The notes under the pieces: generated by a model
Seen by the model: only the letters and a program-made list of their open reading frames with translations
Told to the model about the DNA's origin: nothing
Database searches by the model: none
Source of the DNA: Mariannaea sp. PMI_226
Taxonomy: Eukaryota; Ascomycota; Sordariomycetes; Hypocreales; Nectriaceae
Length of the DNA: 64,000 nucleotides
Assembly: GCA_024336345.1 (NCBI GenBank)
Contig: JANFOG010000004.1
Location: 3,720,001 to 3,784,000, forward strand
Direction: 5' to 3'
Shown: positions 33,909 through 44,622 of the stretch, piece after piece
Layout: each line of letters begins with the position of its first letter
Numbering within the stretch: the first letter of the stretch is position 1
Made by a program: the position numbers and the translations under genes

Positions 33909-34975
33909 AATGGATTTGGATGGGTGGATCGACTGCGGGGTGGAAAGAGAGGTGAATATGCAAGCTGCGATTGAGAGGGACTTCAAGATCCAGACGTTAT
34001 CCCCAGGACGAGTCGGGTAGGAACAACAGGAAGAGCCCGGTATGTGATAGGTAAGGGGCTTGAGGATAAAGCTAAAGGAGAGTGCCGAGTAAGGGGGAGA
34101 AATTCCAGGAGGTGGTGGTGATGGATGGTTCGAGGTTTTCGTCGTTGCTCACAAAGTTGACTACCGGACGGCAGCTTACAACAAGCGGGAGGGTGAGTCC
34201 CACAGCTTCACAGATAACGAACTTAATCAACTCTCCGCAAGCCGTGGTCCGCACGGATGAATCATCCAGCCCACGCCCCCGTTGTGCGTCCAATCAGAAC
34301 TTGAGCGCATCCCACACGGACCCGACGATCGGATCTCCGGGGCATGTGTGGAAGACAGCGAGAAGGAGAGTCACCCCCCCGTGACCCGTGACCCCGGGTG
34401 CCGTCCAATTAGTTCACCCAAAGTCATCATCAGTTTGCCCTGCTCAAATGTCGATATGACATTAAATAAATATATAGCATTCCAAAACCTGGGGCGGTTC
34501 TATATCCCCCGAACACGATCCAACGCGCTGAACCAAAGCTTTGACCAGCCACTTGGTAAGAACTAATTGAATAACACCTTCTCATGGCGCGCTTTATGAA
34601 GGATGCAATGATGACTCCCCTAGCTTGATCCAGTTTAATAACCTCTGACGCATCAGTCCCAGGCAACAATCACACGAGCCAATATTCCCTCTCACAAAAA
34701 GGCACTGCCCAGTCATTATTACTCATTGACCCAAGACTCACTCGAGAACAGAAAACTCCACTTTCGATATATGACCTCACAGGAACTAGGGCAGAATTCA
34801 CATCCGTTTCAACTACCCAGGCAATAAGCGTAGAGATACCGAACTGTTCAAGCCGCAAAGAACTGACCTAAGCCCATGCAAGTACGTATAATGAAAGGGA
34901 AGAAACTGTATCAATCAACTCAAACAACGTATCAAATGTTCCCCGTCTCAGCATTTAACCATCCCCCAGGGTTGG
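33909..34975. other. Intergenic, about 1.07 kb
   Basis: Holds the promoter of the R3H gene and the 3' region of the PQ-loop gene. The first 400 bp are GC-rich and the rest AT-rich. Only chance frames; no RNA gene seen. Confidence 0.45.
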
Positions 34976-36209
34976 TCAATGTCGGTTCGAGTAGTTCCTG
35001 TGGGGGTTGCCGATGCCCCCAGGTCTGAGAAGGGGCTGGTTCTCTCTTTCAATCGCCCGCTCCTCACGCTCTTGGATATCATCCAGGTCCTCCTCCGTCT
35101 CTGCATATCGCTCTGGGTGACCTGTAAAGGGTCCAGGTAGGCCACGCTCCCAGCCTTCAGAGTAAGTCCGATTAGCTGACGGTCTTTGAGGGCCAGTCGA
35201 GTACTCGATGGGGGAATGCGGGCCATCATTAGTATATCCATTCGTGTGAGAGTCTTGGCGTCGTGCAGCAAGCTCGTAATAGATCCCCATGCCTAGAACT
35301 GACCCTTGCATGCTTGCTGTGATTAAATAGATGACCCAGGTACTCCACCCTTCCCAGCCAAGTCGAGCAAAAAGGCTCGCGGCAAATAAGAAGCCGCCAG
35401 GAGTTTGGATACACATCATGGGGATACTCAAGCTACCAACATGCTTCAGATGGTACGTCATCCAAATTTGCGGTACATATTGCACTGCAGCTAGAACGGT
35501 AGCCATAATACCCAAGAAGTTCGCCCAGAACAACAAGTGATCAGGGAGGGCGATGAAGAAAACTCCGGTGATGATGATGACAATTAGGCCATGCAGGATG
35601 CATAGCAGGCCAACCACCACAGCCGTCTGCCATCGGGGTGCATCGCCGCGGAGCTCGTCAGCAGAAACATTCGCTTGCCTATAGCGAAAGAAAATCAAGA
35701 ACAGGATGAGGCTGCCAACGAGTTAGTCGTCATCAATATGTAACAAACCTTGGGCCCAATGCATGGGGGAGGACGAGGAGGAGGGGGTTTACACTTACAT
35801 TAGACTGAAGCAAACCCATTGGACGCCAAGTTGGGCAACCCCGAGCAATCCTGCAGTGCACTCGAAGGTACCGAGATGCTTGCAGCAACCGATTGCAACC
35901 CGGGATGGCGGAACGGTGAGGATATTAGCAAAGCCAGCAGTGGCGGAAGTCGTGCCCAGTAAAACCCAGTAGGGAGAGATGCCCTCCGATGTACCCCGCG
36001 AAATGATCCGGTAGTGCTGAGGGAGGTAAGAAATCAGGATGCCGAGCAAAAGGATTCTGCGCGGCCGTGTCAGTTCAAAGATCTCACACCAGTGCACGCA
36101 TAGAAAAAGGGTAAATGCTCGGGGCGTCGTACATGGAAACAAAGAGCTCAACGTAGGATGGCGTCTTGAGGCGCTCACATTGATCCTCCGGGGAACCGAA
36201 GACGTCCAT
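34976..36209 (-). CDS. PQ-loop repeat membrane protein
   Basis: Three exons (36133-36209, 35799-36056, 34976-35711) give 356 aa. Two PQ-loop motifs are visible: ISYLPQHYRIISRGTSEGIS in the first hydrophobic block and VQYVPQIWMTYHLKHVGSLS in the second. Seven or so hydrophobic helices are expected (the family is MtN3/PQ-loop related, e.g. cystinosin and Ypq). The C-terminal 100 residues are hydrophilic, acidic and Arg-rich, presumably cytosolic. PQ-loop proteins generally move small solutes across vacuolar or ER-Golgi membranes; the cargo here is unknown. Intron 1 splits the first helix (VELFVS / ILLLGILISYL), and joining it in phase supports the start at 36209. Confidence 0.85.
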
Positions 36210-37355
36210 GCTTGCGGATGTTGTGGAAGGGTCGTTCCAGGGCTAGATTCTGAACTGAAGGAAAAGAAAGATGCGGCTCTGCAGGAGCCCAAAAATAATG
36301 GTCAAGCGTCACGGGAGTCAAGGACTCAGGAGATGGAAGGGGGGGGGGACCCTCCTGGCCAGCTGAGGGTTCTAGTCAAGCGGGAGAAGGTGTCGATGTT
36401 GACAGGGCGCGTTGAGCGGGTGACGTAGGTTCTGACGGGGCTGTTGAGAGCGCAGGGGAGGTCGGAGCCAATATAACGGACCAAAGATTACATTCGGTGA
36501 AGTAGGCAGAGAACTACGAATGGACCATTGTGGTGCCTGGAAAGGGAGTGAAGAAGGAGAAGATGCCGTCGATCTTTGTGGGTTGGTGGTGGTGGCAGTT
36601 GAAGTTGGTTGAGGAGGTTGAGGTGGTAGTGGTAGTGGGAACAGATGAAGAGGTGGACAGTGGGTTGAGTGGGCGATGATATGAGAGAGGGGGGGGATGA
36701 GTGCGCAATAGCACGAACGGCCAGTGGCTGTTTCGTTCTGCAGGTCGGTCTCATCTGGCATGTAGGTTTTGCAGCAAGCGAACAATAAAATAGCATCAAG
36801 CCCGCGATTTTTCGACGACACGACAATTCTTGATTACAGACGGACCGACAGACAGGCAGACGGAGAGACTACAGGTTATCCATCCCAGAACGCCTCCCAC
36901 CCCCCCTTTTTTTTTTTTATCTCATTGCACATTCTCATTGGCACAATAAAAATTCCTAGTGGGTTCCATTGCTTTGGTTTCGTACGTCGCGCCTTGCTCA
37001 CAACCTCCCCCTCGGCCATCCCCTCCTTCAGCCATCCATCCCCTCCTCAGCCCATCCACCCTCTGCTGCTACCCCCGCCGCCCTTCCGCATACCGCATAA
37101 CGGACCCTCCCAATCTCATCTAATCCCCAATTGGCTGCTTGCTTCTCGCGGCCCTGCCGTCAGCCTTCAGGGGCTCCCCAGAAAATTCACTTGTCCCAGC
37201 TTTCAATTGCAGATTTAAACGTCATCCCTATTTACTGCACAATCCACCCAGGGTCTGCATATGGATCTGCCGGCTAGTGAGATCCGGATTCGATACAAGG
37301 CAGACGATTCCCGACGCGTGATTCGGGTCATCACATCCTTATATCTGTCTCTACA
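36210..37355. promoter_or_regulatory. Divergent region, PQ-loop gene / 198-aa orphan
   Basis: 1146 bp, strongly purine/pyrimidine-skewed: a G-run at about 36341, long AGG/GGTGG tracts on the top strand up to 36700, then a C/T-rich block with a T-run near 36910. Frames on the minus strand here are translations of these tracts, not genes. Confidence 0.45.
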
Positions 37356-38022
37356 ATGATCCAGCACCAATATCAGGCAAACCAGTTAGTAACACCAGAC
37401 ACTCAACGTCCTACCACCACCTCAGTACCCGTCGACCCATTCGACTGGCAGAAGTTGGGCTTGGACTGCCAACCTTCTCTATTCTTTGGCTTTTCTCCCC
37501 TGGACCCTGCCTCAATAGCTTTCCAGCTGGATGCAATAAAATCCATTGCCTGGATACAACCAAAAACCATTGGTTTCAAGCAATGGGACTTGGGTCTACC
37601 CGCCGAAGTCGTACCCTTATGTGATAGTGCGAAGCAGGTGTGTGAAAATCTGGCCATTCCGTAGATAGGTTCGCCCACGCAACATCACTAACATTCTTGG
37701 TCTCCAGGAGCGTCTCTTCCAGCCCTTGTATGAGCCAAAGCACCCGCGCGTCTTTCAGCTTGACTCGGGTGGAATCTGCTGGGTACCCAGAGGCTTCTTA
37801 GGCCTCCTCATTCCCTTGCATGACAAGGACATCGATATAACACTTATTTCATATCGTGAAACATCGTCTTGCAATCATCAATGGCCTACTGGTCAGAAGC
37901 TGTACTTGACGCAAACCGGAATCAAAGCCAAAGTTCGACTTAAATTTGCCGTAATGTTGTTCCAATTGCCGCGAGAACGGCCGCCGCCGCCGCCAGTCAT
38001 GCATCACTTTGGCCGGGTATGA
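37356..38022 (+). CDS. Orphan 198-aa protein
   Basis: Two exons (37356-37637 and 37708-38022) join in phase 0 (donor GTGTGT, branch CTAAC, acceptor CCAG). I do not recognise a family. The protein has no signal peptide or membrane segment. It is rich in aromatic residues in the first half (DPFDWQKLGLDC, LFFGFSPLDP, KQWDLGLP) and has a central hydrophobic stretch, WVPRGFLGLLIPLHDKDIDI. A PPPPP run sits near the end. Protein-like composition and a clean splice support a real gene. The 3' end could be spliced further, because the stop overlaps a GGTATG donor-like sequence at 38016. Confidence 0.55.
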
Positions 38023-39383
38023 CACCACTCAACCTGCCATAGCCAGTCTGAACTTTGGTTCGTTGTGGCATTTAGCAGGCTGTCTCCGCCATTTCCCCTA
38101 ACCATTGGAGTACTACAGTTTGCAATCAGTTTGGTGGAGCCAAACATGCGTCGAAGCTGGCGGTGAAATTATCCATTTGTTCATCGTTATTCAACGGGAA
38201 AATAATCGAATACGTGTCCGAAGTCGGTTGGGATTTGCTCTGTTTTTGTTTTATGTCTGCGAGTAAATTGTAACTTTAGATATGATCAATTACTTCCCCC
38301 TTAGTTAATATATTTCAATAACCGTTTTAATAGGCCGTTCGTATTTCACTTGATCTACTGCATCCTGAGGGAGTAAGGCCTCATTTTGTGTTGAACATCG
38401 GCAGAGGTTCCGGTTGCTGGGCAGAGAGACACATCGCCTAGCAACAGCATCCTATCCATAGGAAGCTCAATGCTACGTGGGCGTCGTGAGAATGATTGGG
38501 TTCGGTGTGGTATGTATGAAGTGTCCCCCCATGATAGCGTTTGAGTCTGATATTCTCAGTGAGGTTGTCATGTGAAGCTTTGATATGTAAATGTTACTTA
38601 CTGCATGTATTCACTTCGTGGTTGAATTTGTTATCTACGTTCTTCATCCTACAACGAGAAGGGTTTAGAAGCAATGGTTTTTCTGGTAAGAATTATGGAG
38701 AGCTATGTAGTCACGTGGTATTGCATGATCTGGGAAAGGCTTGTGTGCTTCAAGATATGACATGCAGGCTAAGTTTCCTCGTTATCATGGCGAATCGTAC
38801 ACGTATGGAGATGATGAGCAAGGCTGATTGTGAAGGACATGGTAAAGAATTCGAGCAAGATATTGGTTTTTGATAGAGCTGGTAAAACTATCGAATGCGA
38901 GGATACGGCATAATCTATCGTGATCTGTCTTATTTGACAATTCGCTTTAGATGGACATCTTGCCCTTCGAGCTGCGAATTATGACACCTAAATCAAATTA
39001 ATGAGAGTCGTTTATAGAAGCTACCGCTCTGAATTACCCAATTAAGGATCATCCCTGGGTTATAAATTACGTTGATTATCAGAACTTTGTTGGCTTTTAC
39101 TTCCCTCGAGGTTGTATTCGAGCGATTCCAACCATAGTGACACTAGACTCTCTCATATCATACGGAACCAAAGCTGTTATGCTATTCCAGTGATCGCTTC
39201 TCATTCCATTACAGTTATTATTGCTTGACTGTGTTGCCCTAGCAATTTTTACTCATCTCCCACTGAGGGCGATACCGGATAGTGAGATAACCTCCATAGA
39301 CCGAGTACCTATGCGACTTGTGCAAATAAAGAAAAGAAAGATAGTCCAATTTTAGTCTGGTCACTGCTAAGAATTATAAAATT
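38023..39383. other. Intergenic, about 1.36 kb, AT-rich
   Basis: Between the 198-aa orphan and the Zn2Cys6 regulator. A 110-codon frame at 38541-38873 has unusual composition and no splice context, so I do not call it. No other signal seen. Confidence 0.45.
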
Positions 39384-41134
39384 TTACACTACACTGTTGA
39401 TAGGGAATGAAAACCTATTCTGTATTTGTTCAAGAAAACCATCAATCCACCTAATCTCGCGACTCAAGCTAGCCGAGCCAGCACTCTCCTGAAGGGTATT
39501 CCGACATCCACGTAGTTGAGGCAGTAAATTCAACGGCCCAACATCGCCCATGTCTTCAGCTAGCAAGTACTCCACTGACTGGCAGATGTTCTTGGCCATC
39601 GCCCTAAACTTGTCATTATGTTCTGAAGAGAGATGGGCAGATGAAGACAAGGTTGGTGCTGCTGTGTCGTTGACGCTCCTTGGCCCCAAAAATGACTCGA
39701 TCAAGGCAAGCTTTCTGTACGTCTTGGAGAGAAGGAAGTGTACCGCCATGGAGCTTGACCAGTAGGTGGTACATGACTTTGCGATGAAGAATGTTGGAAA
39801 TTGAAACGAGATGGGGAACACTTTGCCAAGATTTACTTCGTCATCAACTGGGGACTGGATAGTAGACAGCTCTGGCCAGTATAAAGGTCCAGATACTGAA
39901 CTCTGGAGATCATTGTACACAGTTGTGAATCTTGTCTCAACCTCAAGAGCGTTTGCAACGATGCTGCGGAGTTCATGGTGGACTTCATGTGGCTGCATGC
40001 CGGGCGAAATCAGCTGAAGCTGTCGAAATGTGGACGAAAGGTCAAACAGCAAATCCTGGAGCTTGTCGATTGGTGATTTTGGTATGAACTTCCACGGGCC
40101 TTCGAACCATTCCGGATCGGAGAGAAACGAAGTAGTATGCGCTGACAAGCCTTCAATTATCTGATTCCACCAATACAAGTCAACAAGAGAGAGACATGAC
40201 GATTTACCATAGTATGTAAACTGGACTTACCGCTTGGCCGCGTAGCCCTAGAAAAATACTGTGTCCTAATGGCGACGAACTCGCTTCAGGGCCTCTTAGT
40301 CGGAGTAATTCCATAGCACCTCTCTGGTGGGAGATATAGGCATTTCTCCCACTACCCCTGGGGCACTCCAGTAGCTCGTATAGATATAAAGTCCTGCACG
40401 CTGCCAAGGTCTCGTCGGACAGTCGGGTGCGTGGGTTATCAATTGCCTTTTGCAGCAGTGCCAAGCCCTTAACATACATGGACCGGCTTTGATGCACGAG
40501 TTTCATGTCATTATTTTTGCGCCCAACATGAGCGGCAAAAAAAGCAGCGAGTATAGCCTCTAGGGCCGGAGATTGGATAACGGAGCCTTGCAGTAGAACA
40601 AGGTAGTTTGGAGTGATGATAGAGTTGCTCGGCTGGACATTGTTGCGTATCTCTGCTGGCAAGTGATCATGCAAAAAAAGGTAATGGAATTGTTCTCGCA
40701 GTATCGGGTTGAGTGACAAACAACGGCACAGGTAAAGGGGTAACGAGCCAACCAGCGAGGGAGCTGGGTTATTCCCATGGTATACGGTAAGAGCTGAAGT
40801 AGACGGTCTCATCCCCCTCTTCCACCGTCCCTGATGTGTAATGGTGGCATCTTGAACGCCGGATTCTATCAGTTCACTTGGGCTGGACTCGCCCACCCAG
40901 ATATAACCGAGTTTTCGTTTGTATCCCGTACAGAGACGGTTGGATTTTCGGCAGTTCCCACAGAGTGGAGTTTCTTGATCGCACTGAACAAGGTGGAAGT
41001 GAATAAGAAGAGCTGCTCCCCATTGATTGAACCCGAAAGGTATATGGAGACTGCCGTACTGGCTACATACATACCTTGATCTTCCTCTGGATGCATGTGT
41101 TGCAGCCCTTGGACCTGCCAGGAACTCCCACCAT
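39384..41134 (-). CDS. Zn(II)2Cys6 fungal transcription factor
   Basis: Three exons (41075-41134, 40231-40983, 39384-40160) give 529 aa. The complete binuclear zinc cluster is rebuilt across intron 1, with cysteines at 11, 14, 21, 28, 31 and 38 (C-x2-C-x6-C-x6-C-x2-C-x6-C) and the usual basic RKIKCD turn. The remaining residues match the fungal-specific regulatory domain of small C6 regulators (ALEAILAAFFAAHVG, MYVKGLALLQKAI, ACRTLYLYELLE, HQRGAMELLRLRGPE). It is a nuclear DNA-binding regulator. It lies head-to-head with the DHA2 transporter at 41908, so control of that transporter is a reasonable inference. The acceptor of intron 2 is the least certain point. Confidence 0.88.
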
Positions 41135-41246
41135 GTTTGAGCCAAGTCGACCGTGGCGGCGGATGCACAGCGCAGGTGGGGATGCGAGCTATGCGAGACA
41201 GATACTTGAAGTGAGCTTGGGAAGAATAATAATATTTGAGTGATGT

Positions 41247-41289
41247 GTGTATGTATGTATGTATGCATACATACATGCATGCATGCATG
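41247..41289. repeat. Tetranucleotide microsatellite (GTAT/GCAT)
   Basis: Runs of GTAT, then CATA and GCAT units. The tract is partly self-complementary (TATGTATGCATACATA core), so it can form a hairpin. It lies about 110 bp upstream of the regulator start. Confidence 0.9.
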
Positions 41290-41318
41290 GAATATGGAGG
41301 GCGGGAATTCGAGAAGGA

Positions 41319-41338
41319 CGATACGATACGATACGATA
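41319..41338. repeat. Pentanucleotide repeat (ATACG)
   Basis: Nearly four tandem copies of ATACG in the divergent promoter. Confidence 0.85.
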
Positions 41339-41451
41339 ATAAGCGATCGGGCTTGTTTTTCGCCGGCGGCTCATGGTGCCGAGATGCGGGTACACGATGC
41401 CGGCCGCTAAACCGTTGTGGGTGAGATTGTGCGAATTGGGCGGGTCAAGCT

Positions 41452-41478
41452 GGTCAATACGGTCAATACGGCCAATAC
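41452..41478. repeat. Three tandem 9-bp units (GGTCAATAC)
   Basis: Two exact copies of GGTCAATAC followed by GGCCAATAC, directly abutting. The third unit contains a CCAAT core. Its position between a regulator and its divergent transporter makes it a candidate operator array (inference). Confidence 0.7.
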
Positions 41479-41733
41479 GTTGCGTGGCCGGCGAATAAAA
41501 GAACAGGGAAGCCTGGGCGTCAAGACGCACGAGAGGCATGAGAGGGTCCATACTTACTTTGTAAGGCTGTGAGGCTTGTGCGCTATGCAGCCATCATGCG
41601 TGGTGGCCCTCCTTAAGTTGTTTCGCCAAAGGGGGCTTGTCTCAACTGGGCATCATCGTGCGAATGTAATAACCCCATCATTTGGCGATCCCTTCATTTT
41701 TTTCTCTAACCCTGTGACTTGCCCAATACTGTG

Positions 41734-41740
41734 TATATAA
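41734..41740 (+). promoter_or_regulatory. TATA box of DHA2 transporter
   Basis: TATATAA, 168 bp upstream of the transporter ATG and followed by a C/T-rich leader. Confidence 0.5.
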
Positions 41741-41907
41741 ATGCCTGCTTCGGTCCTCCTCCACGGTTCCTCCTCTACCGTCCTCCATTCCTATTTCAGC
41801 TCCCGCAGGCCAAGCGACCCATACCGGGCATGTTGTTCGACTACTGACACGCCCCTAACCCATCTTCCACAATAATTGTTTGTCAGTCGCCAGACATTTA
41901 CACCACA

Positions 41908-43975
41908 ATGTATCTAGCATACAGGCATATCAAGAAGCAAAGAGCACGCAAAGCTCAAGAAGCAGCCTCAGCGGCAACCGCTGCTCAAAATGCAAGCGAC
42001 GAACCATGTGCACCGGGTATCACTGAGCTAGATGAAAACAAGACCAAGTCTCCCGAGAAGAAGAAAAAGACGCCGCCCACCCCCGAAGAGAAGGCTGAGG
42101 AGAAGCGAAGAAGGGTCTATCGCTGGAAAGTCATATTTGGGCTCTTCGGTCCCTTTGCCCTCCAAGCTCTTGACACCACCATCATCGCGTCTGCACTGCC
42201 GTACATTGCTGAAGACTTTCGTAAGTTTGTTTCCTTCTATTTCCTGTAAATGCTCTCGACACCAGAATTTTGTTGCACTATCAACGCATTTGCATTGGCT
42301 AATACATGTGCATTTGCAGATCAAATCAAGCAGCTCAACTGGATCATCTCCTCATTCAACCTCACGTCCGCCGCTTTTCTGCCTTTTTGGGCTCAGATGA
42401 CAGACATTTTCGGCAGGCATCTCACTGCCCAGGCCTCCATAGTAGTCGTCATGGTTGGTTCAGCCATCTGCACCGGCGCTCCCACGTCAGCCTTTGGCGT
42501 TCTGCTCCTTGGCCGCTCCATCCAGGGTATTGGTGTTGCCGGAACCAACATGTGCGTCCGCACCATCCTCGCCGACCGAGTCACTCTATCCGAATATGCC
42601 CTCAACTGGACCATTTTTGCTCTTGTTGCTGGCATCAGCTTTAGTATTGGCCCGGTGATTGGCGGCTTCCTGACACAAGCATCCTGGCGATGGTGCTTTG
42701 CAATCAATTTGCCTATCGCGGCGCTTTCAATGCCTCTCATTTTTGTTCTCCTCCGAAAAGAACTCTTAGGACCGCAGCCATTGCCGGAATTTGAAGGACG
42801 TGATACCTCAACGCGCCATGGAAGATTGTCTGCTCGTTTGTCAACTGTTGATTACGGTGGCCAACTTCTTTTCCTCTGGGGCCTGGGACTGGTTATCCTC
42901 GCCCTGACATGGAGCGGTGGTACGTACGCTTGGAACTCCGCCCACGTTTTAGCTCCGTTAGTCACCGGCGCTGTGCTATCTATTTCATGGATAGCGTATG
43001 AATATGCCATGACCCCGGGTAAGATCATGTCACGGGTCTTCCCTCGTCAGAGGGCGATGATACCCTGGGAACTGTTATCGGAGAGAGATATTGGTCTGCT
43101 CTTCTTCATAAATCTGGGTATGGGAATGGCCATATTTGCTGTCATGTATTTCATGGACCTATACTTTGTACTGGTGGAGGGAAAATCCTCTGGCAGTGCT
43201 GGTCTTGCTCTGTTGTACTATCTGCCAGGATTGGGAAGTAGGTTGCCTCAATTTCAGAATGCGCCGTCAGCGGGCTTTGTGCTAACAAAAGTTTTCCATA
43301 GCCGGTGCATATATGGCCATGTTCTCCTCTAACGTCTGGCCCCGGCAATCCCTGCCAGCTCTTCTTCTCGGCGCCGTGACCTCAGCTGTCGGTATCACAG
43401 GCCTGACTTGGGCCGTTCATGCCCGAAGGACCAGTGTCGTATACGGTATGATGGCATTGACAGGGCATGGCATTGGAATTCGTATGAATCCAGCATCACT
43501 ACATGCCCTGGCTTACAATCCCACTATGACTGCAGCTATATCTTGCCTGGTCTCCTTCGCGTTGCCATTTGGCGGTCTTGTCGGCTTGACCATCATGTCA
43601 ACAGTTTTCAACAACAAGAGCGGTCATGATCAGAGTAATCCAAAAGATGGTATTATGTGGGCATTCACTGCCATGATCCCATTCATGTGGGCATGTACTA
43701 TATTGACGTTCTTCCTTGGCAACGTCTGGATCTCGAAAGATGGCAGCCACCTGGTTGTGGATAAGCCATACCTGTGGAGTATCTTGACTCGACAAAGTCT
43801 AAATAAGGAGCGGAGAGTCCGAGGTGATGCCTTAACAAACGAGACCGCTACTGCTAAGGAGCAGAAGGAGAGTGGTGACATTGAGACGGGCTTAAAGTCG
43901 TCTTCCGGTGACACGCCGCCTCCGCCTCAGAATCAAGGGCCAAAAGACGACAGCACTGAATTAGAGCGACAATAA
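41908..43975 (+). CDS. MFS multidrug transporter, DHA2 (14-TM) type
   Basis: Three exons (41908-42220, 42320-43237, 43302-43975) give 634 aa. A Lys/Glu-rich cytosolic N-terminus of about 75 residues precedes TM1 (FALQALDTTIIASALPYIA, the DHA2 motif D1 with LDxTI). Motif A-like D-I-F-G-R-H, LGRSIQGIGVAGTN, and motif C (ISFSIGPVIGGFLT followed by WRWCFAINLP) are all present. The length and the ending (acidic, Pro-rich tail) fit 14-helix fungal efflux pumps. They use the proton gradient to export small molecules across the plasma membrane. Its head-to-head Zn2Cys6 neighbour suggests inducible expression. The substrate is unknown. Confidence 0.88.
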
Positions 43976-44067
43976 TCAGTACGCGCTCTTGCAAATATTT
44001 TCCTAACTAAAATAGATAATGTAAATTTATAAGATAATACTGCTAATCAGATATGCGATGGTTCATG

Positions 44068-44098
<31 letters not shown>

Positions 44099-44622
44099 TA
44101 TCCATATTGATTTGGTGAATGTATCATTTCGCAACTGCTTTCTAGTCGGCATTGCCTAACTATCCACCGGTATGTATGATGTTGCCCTGGTGGTTGTAAA
44201 TAGGCGAAGGGTCATACTCAAGACGGCTCCTTTGGCTCACGTTGAGACTGGCAGAAATCATGCACGTAGATCACGTATAATGCTTCAAGTGGTGAGATTT
44301 GTGCGCGTGAGAGTGCGTGCGTATCTTGCTTAAATTAAACGATTCATTGGTATCTACCCAGTTTGACCATGCGAATGTATGTATTTTGTGCATGGAGATG
44401 GCCCCTTTGTACTTTGCCTCTTTTTTTTTAAACCTCCTTTATATCTTTCTACTCCCAGGAATCAATTAACGCCTAGTTACCATCTAACTCGAAGGCCTCA
44501 TTATTTTTCAAAGCTCATTTGTCTATTTCAAGATGAGCCATTCATGGGTCTTTTCGTGTGCATCGCCATTACAATCCGGTCTAGCAAAGCGTTTTGTCTA
44601 GTATTCTACTTGTCCGCCGGCC
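43976..44622. other. Intergenic, convergent 3' ends
   Basis: 647 bp, AT-rich, containing an (AT)n microsatellite at 44076-44101. No gene. Confidence 0.5.
44076..44101. repeat. (AT)n microsatellite
   Basis: An uninterrupted AT dinucleotide run of about 26 bp. Confidence 0.9.

Larger units (their letters stand above)
41135..41907. promoter_or_regulatory. Divergent promoter, Zn2Cys6 regulator / DHA2 transporter
   Basis: 773 bp containing three separate tandem-repeat tracts (41247-41289, 41319-41338, 41452-41478) and a TATA box at 41734 for the transporter. See the separate entries. Confidence 0.55.

Noticed and set aside
33909..33986. Upstream extension of the R3H-protein frame resembling a signal peptide
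   Set aside because: The first codon is TTG; the first ATG is at 33908.
36372..36826. Pro/Ser/Thr-rich minus-strand frames of 110-150 codons
   Set aside because: They are translations of simple purine/pyrimidine tracts in a promoter region.
38541..38873. 110-codon plus-strand frame
   Set aside because: AT-rich region, odd composition, no splice partners and no recognisable family.
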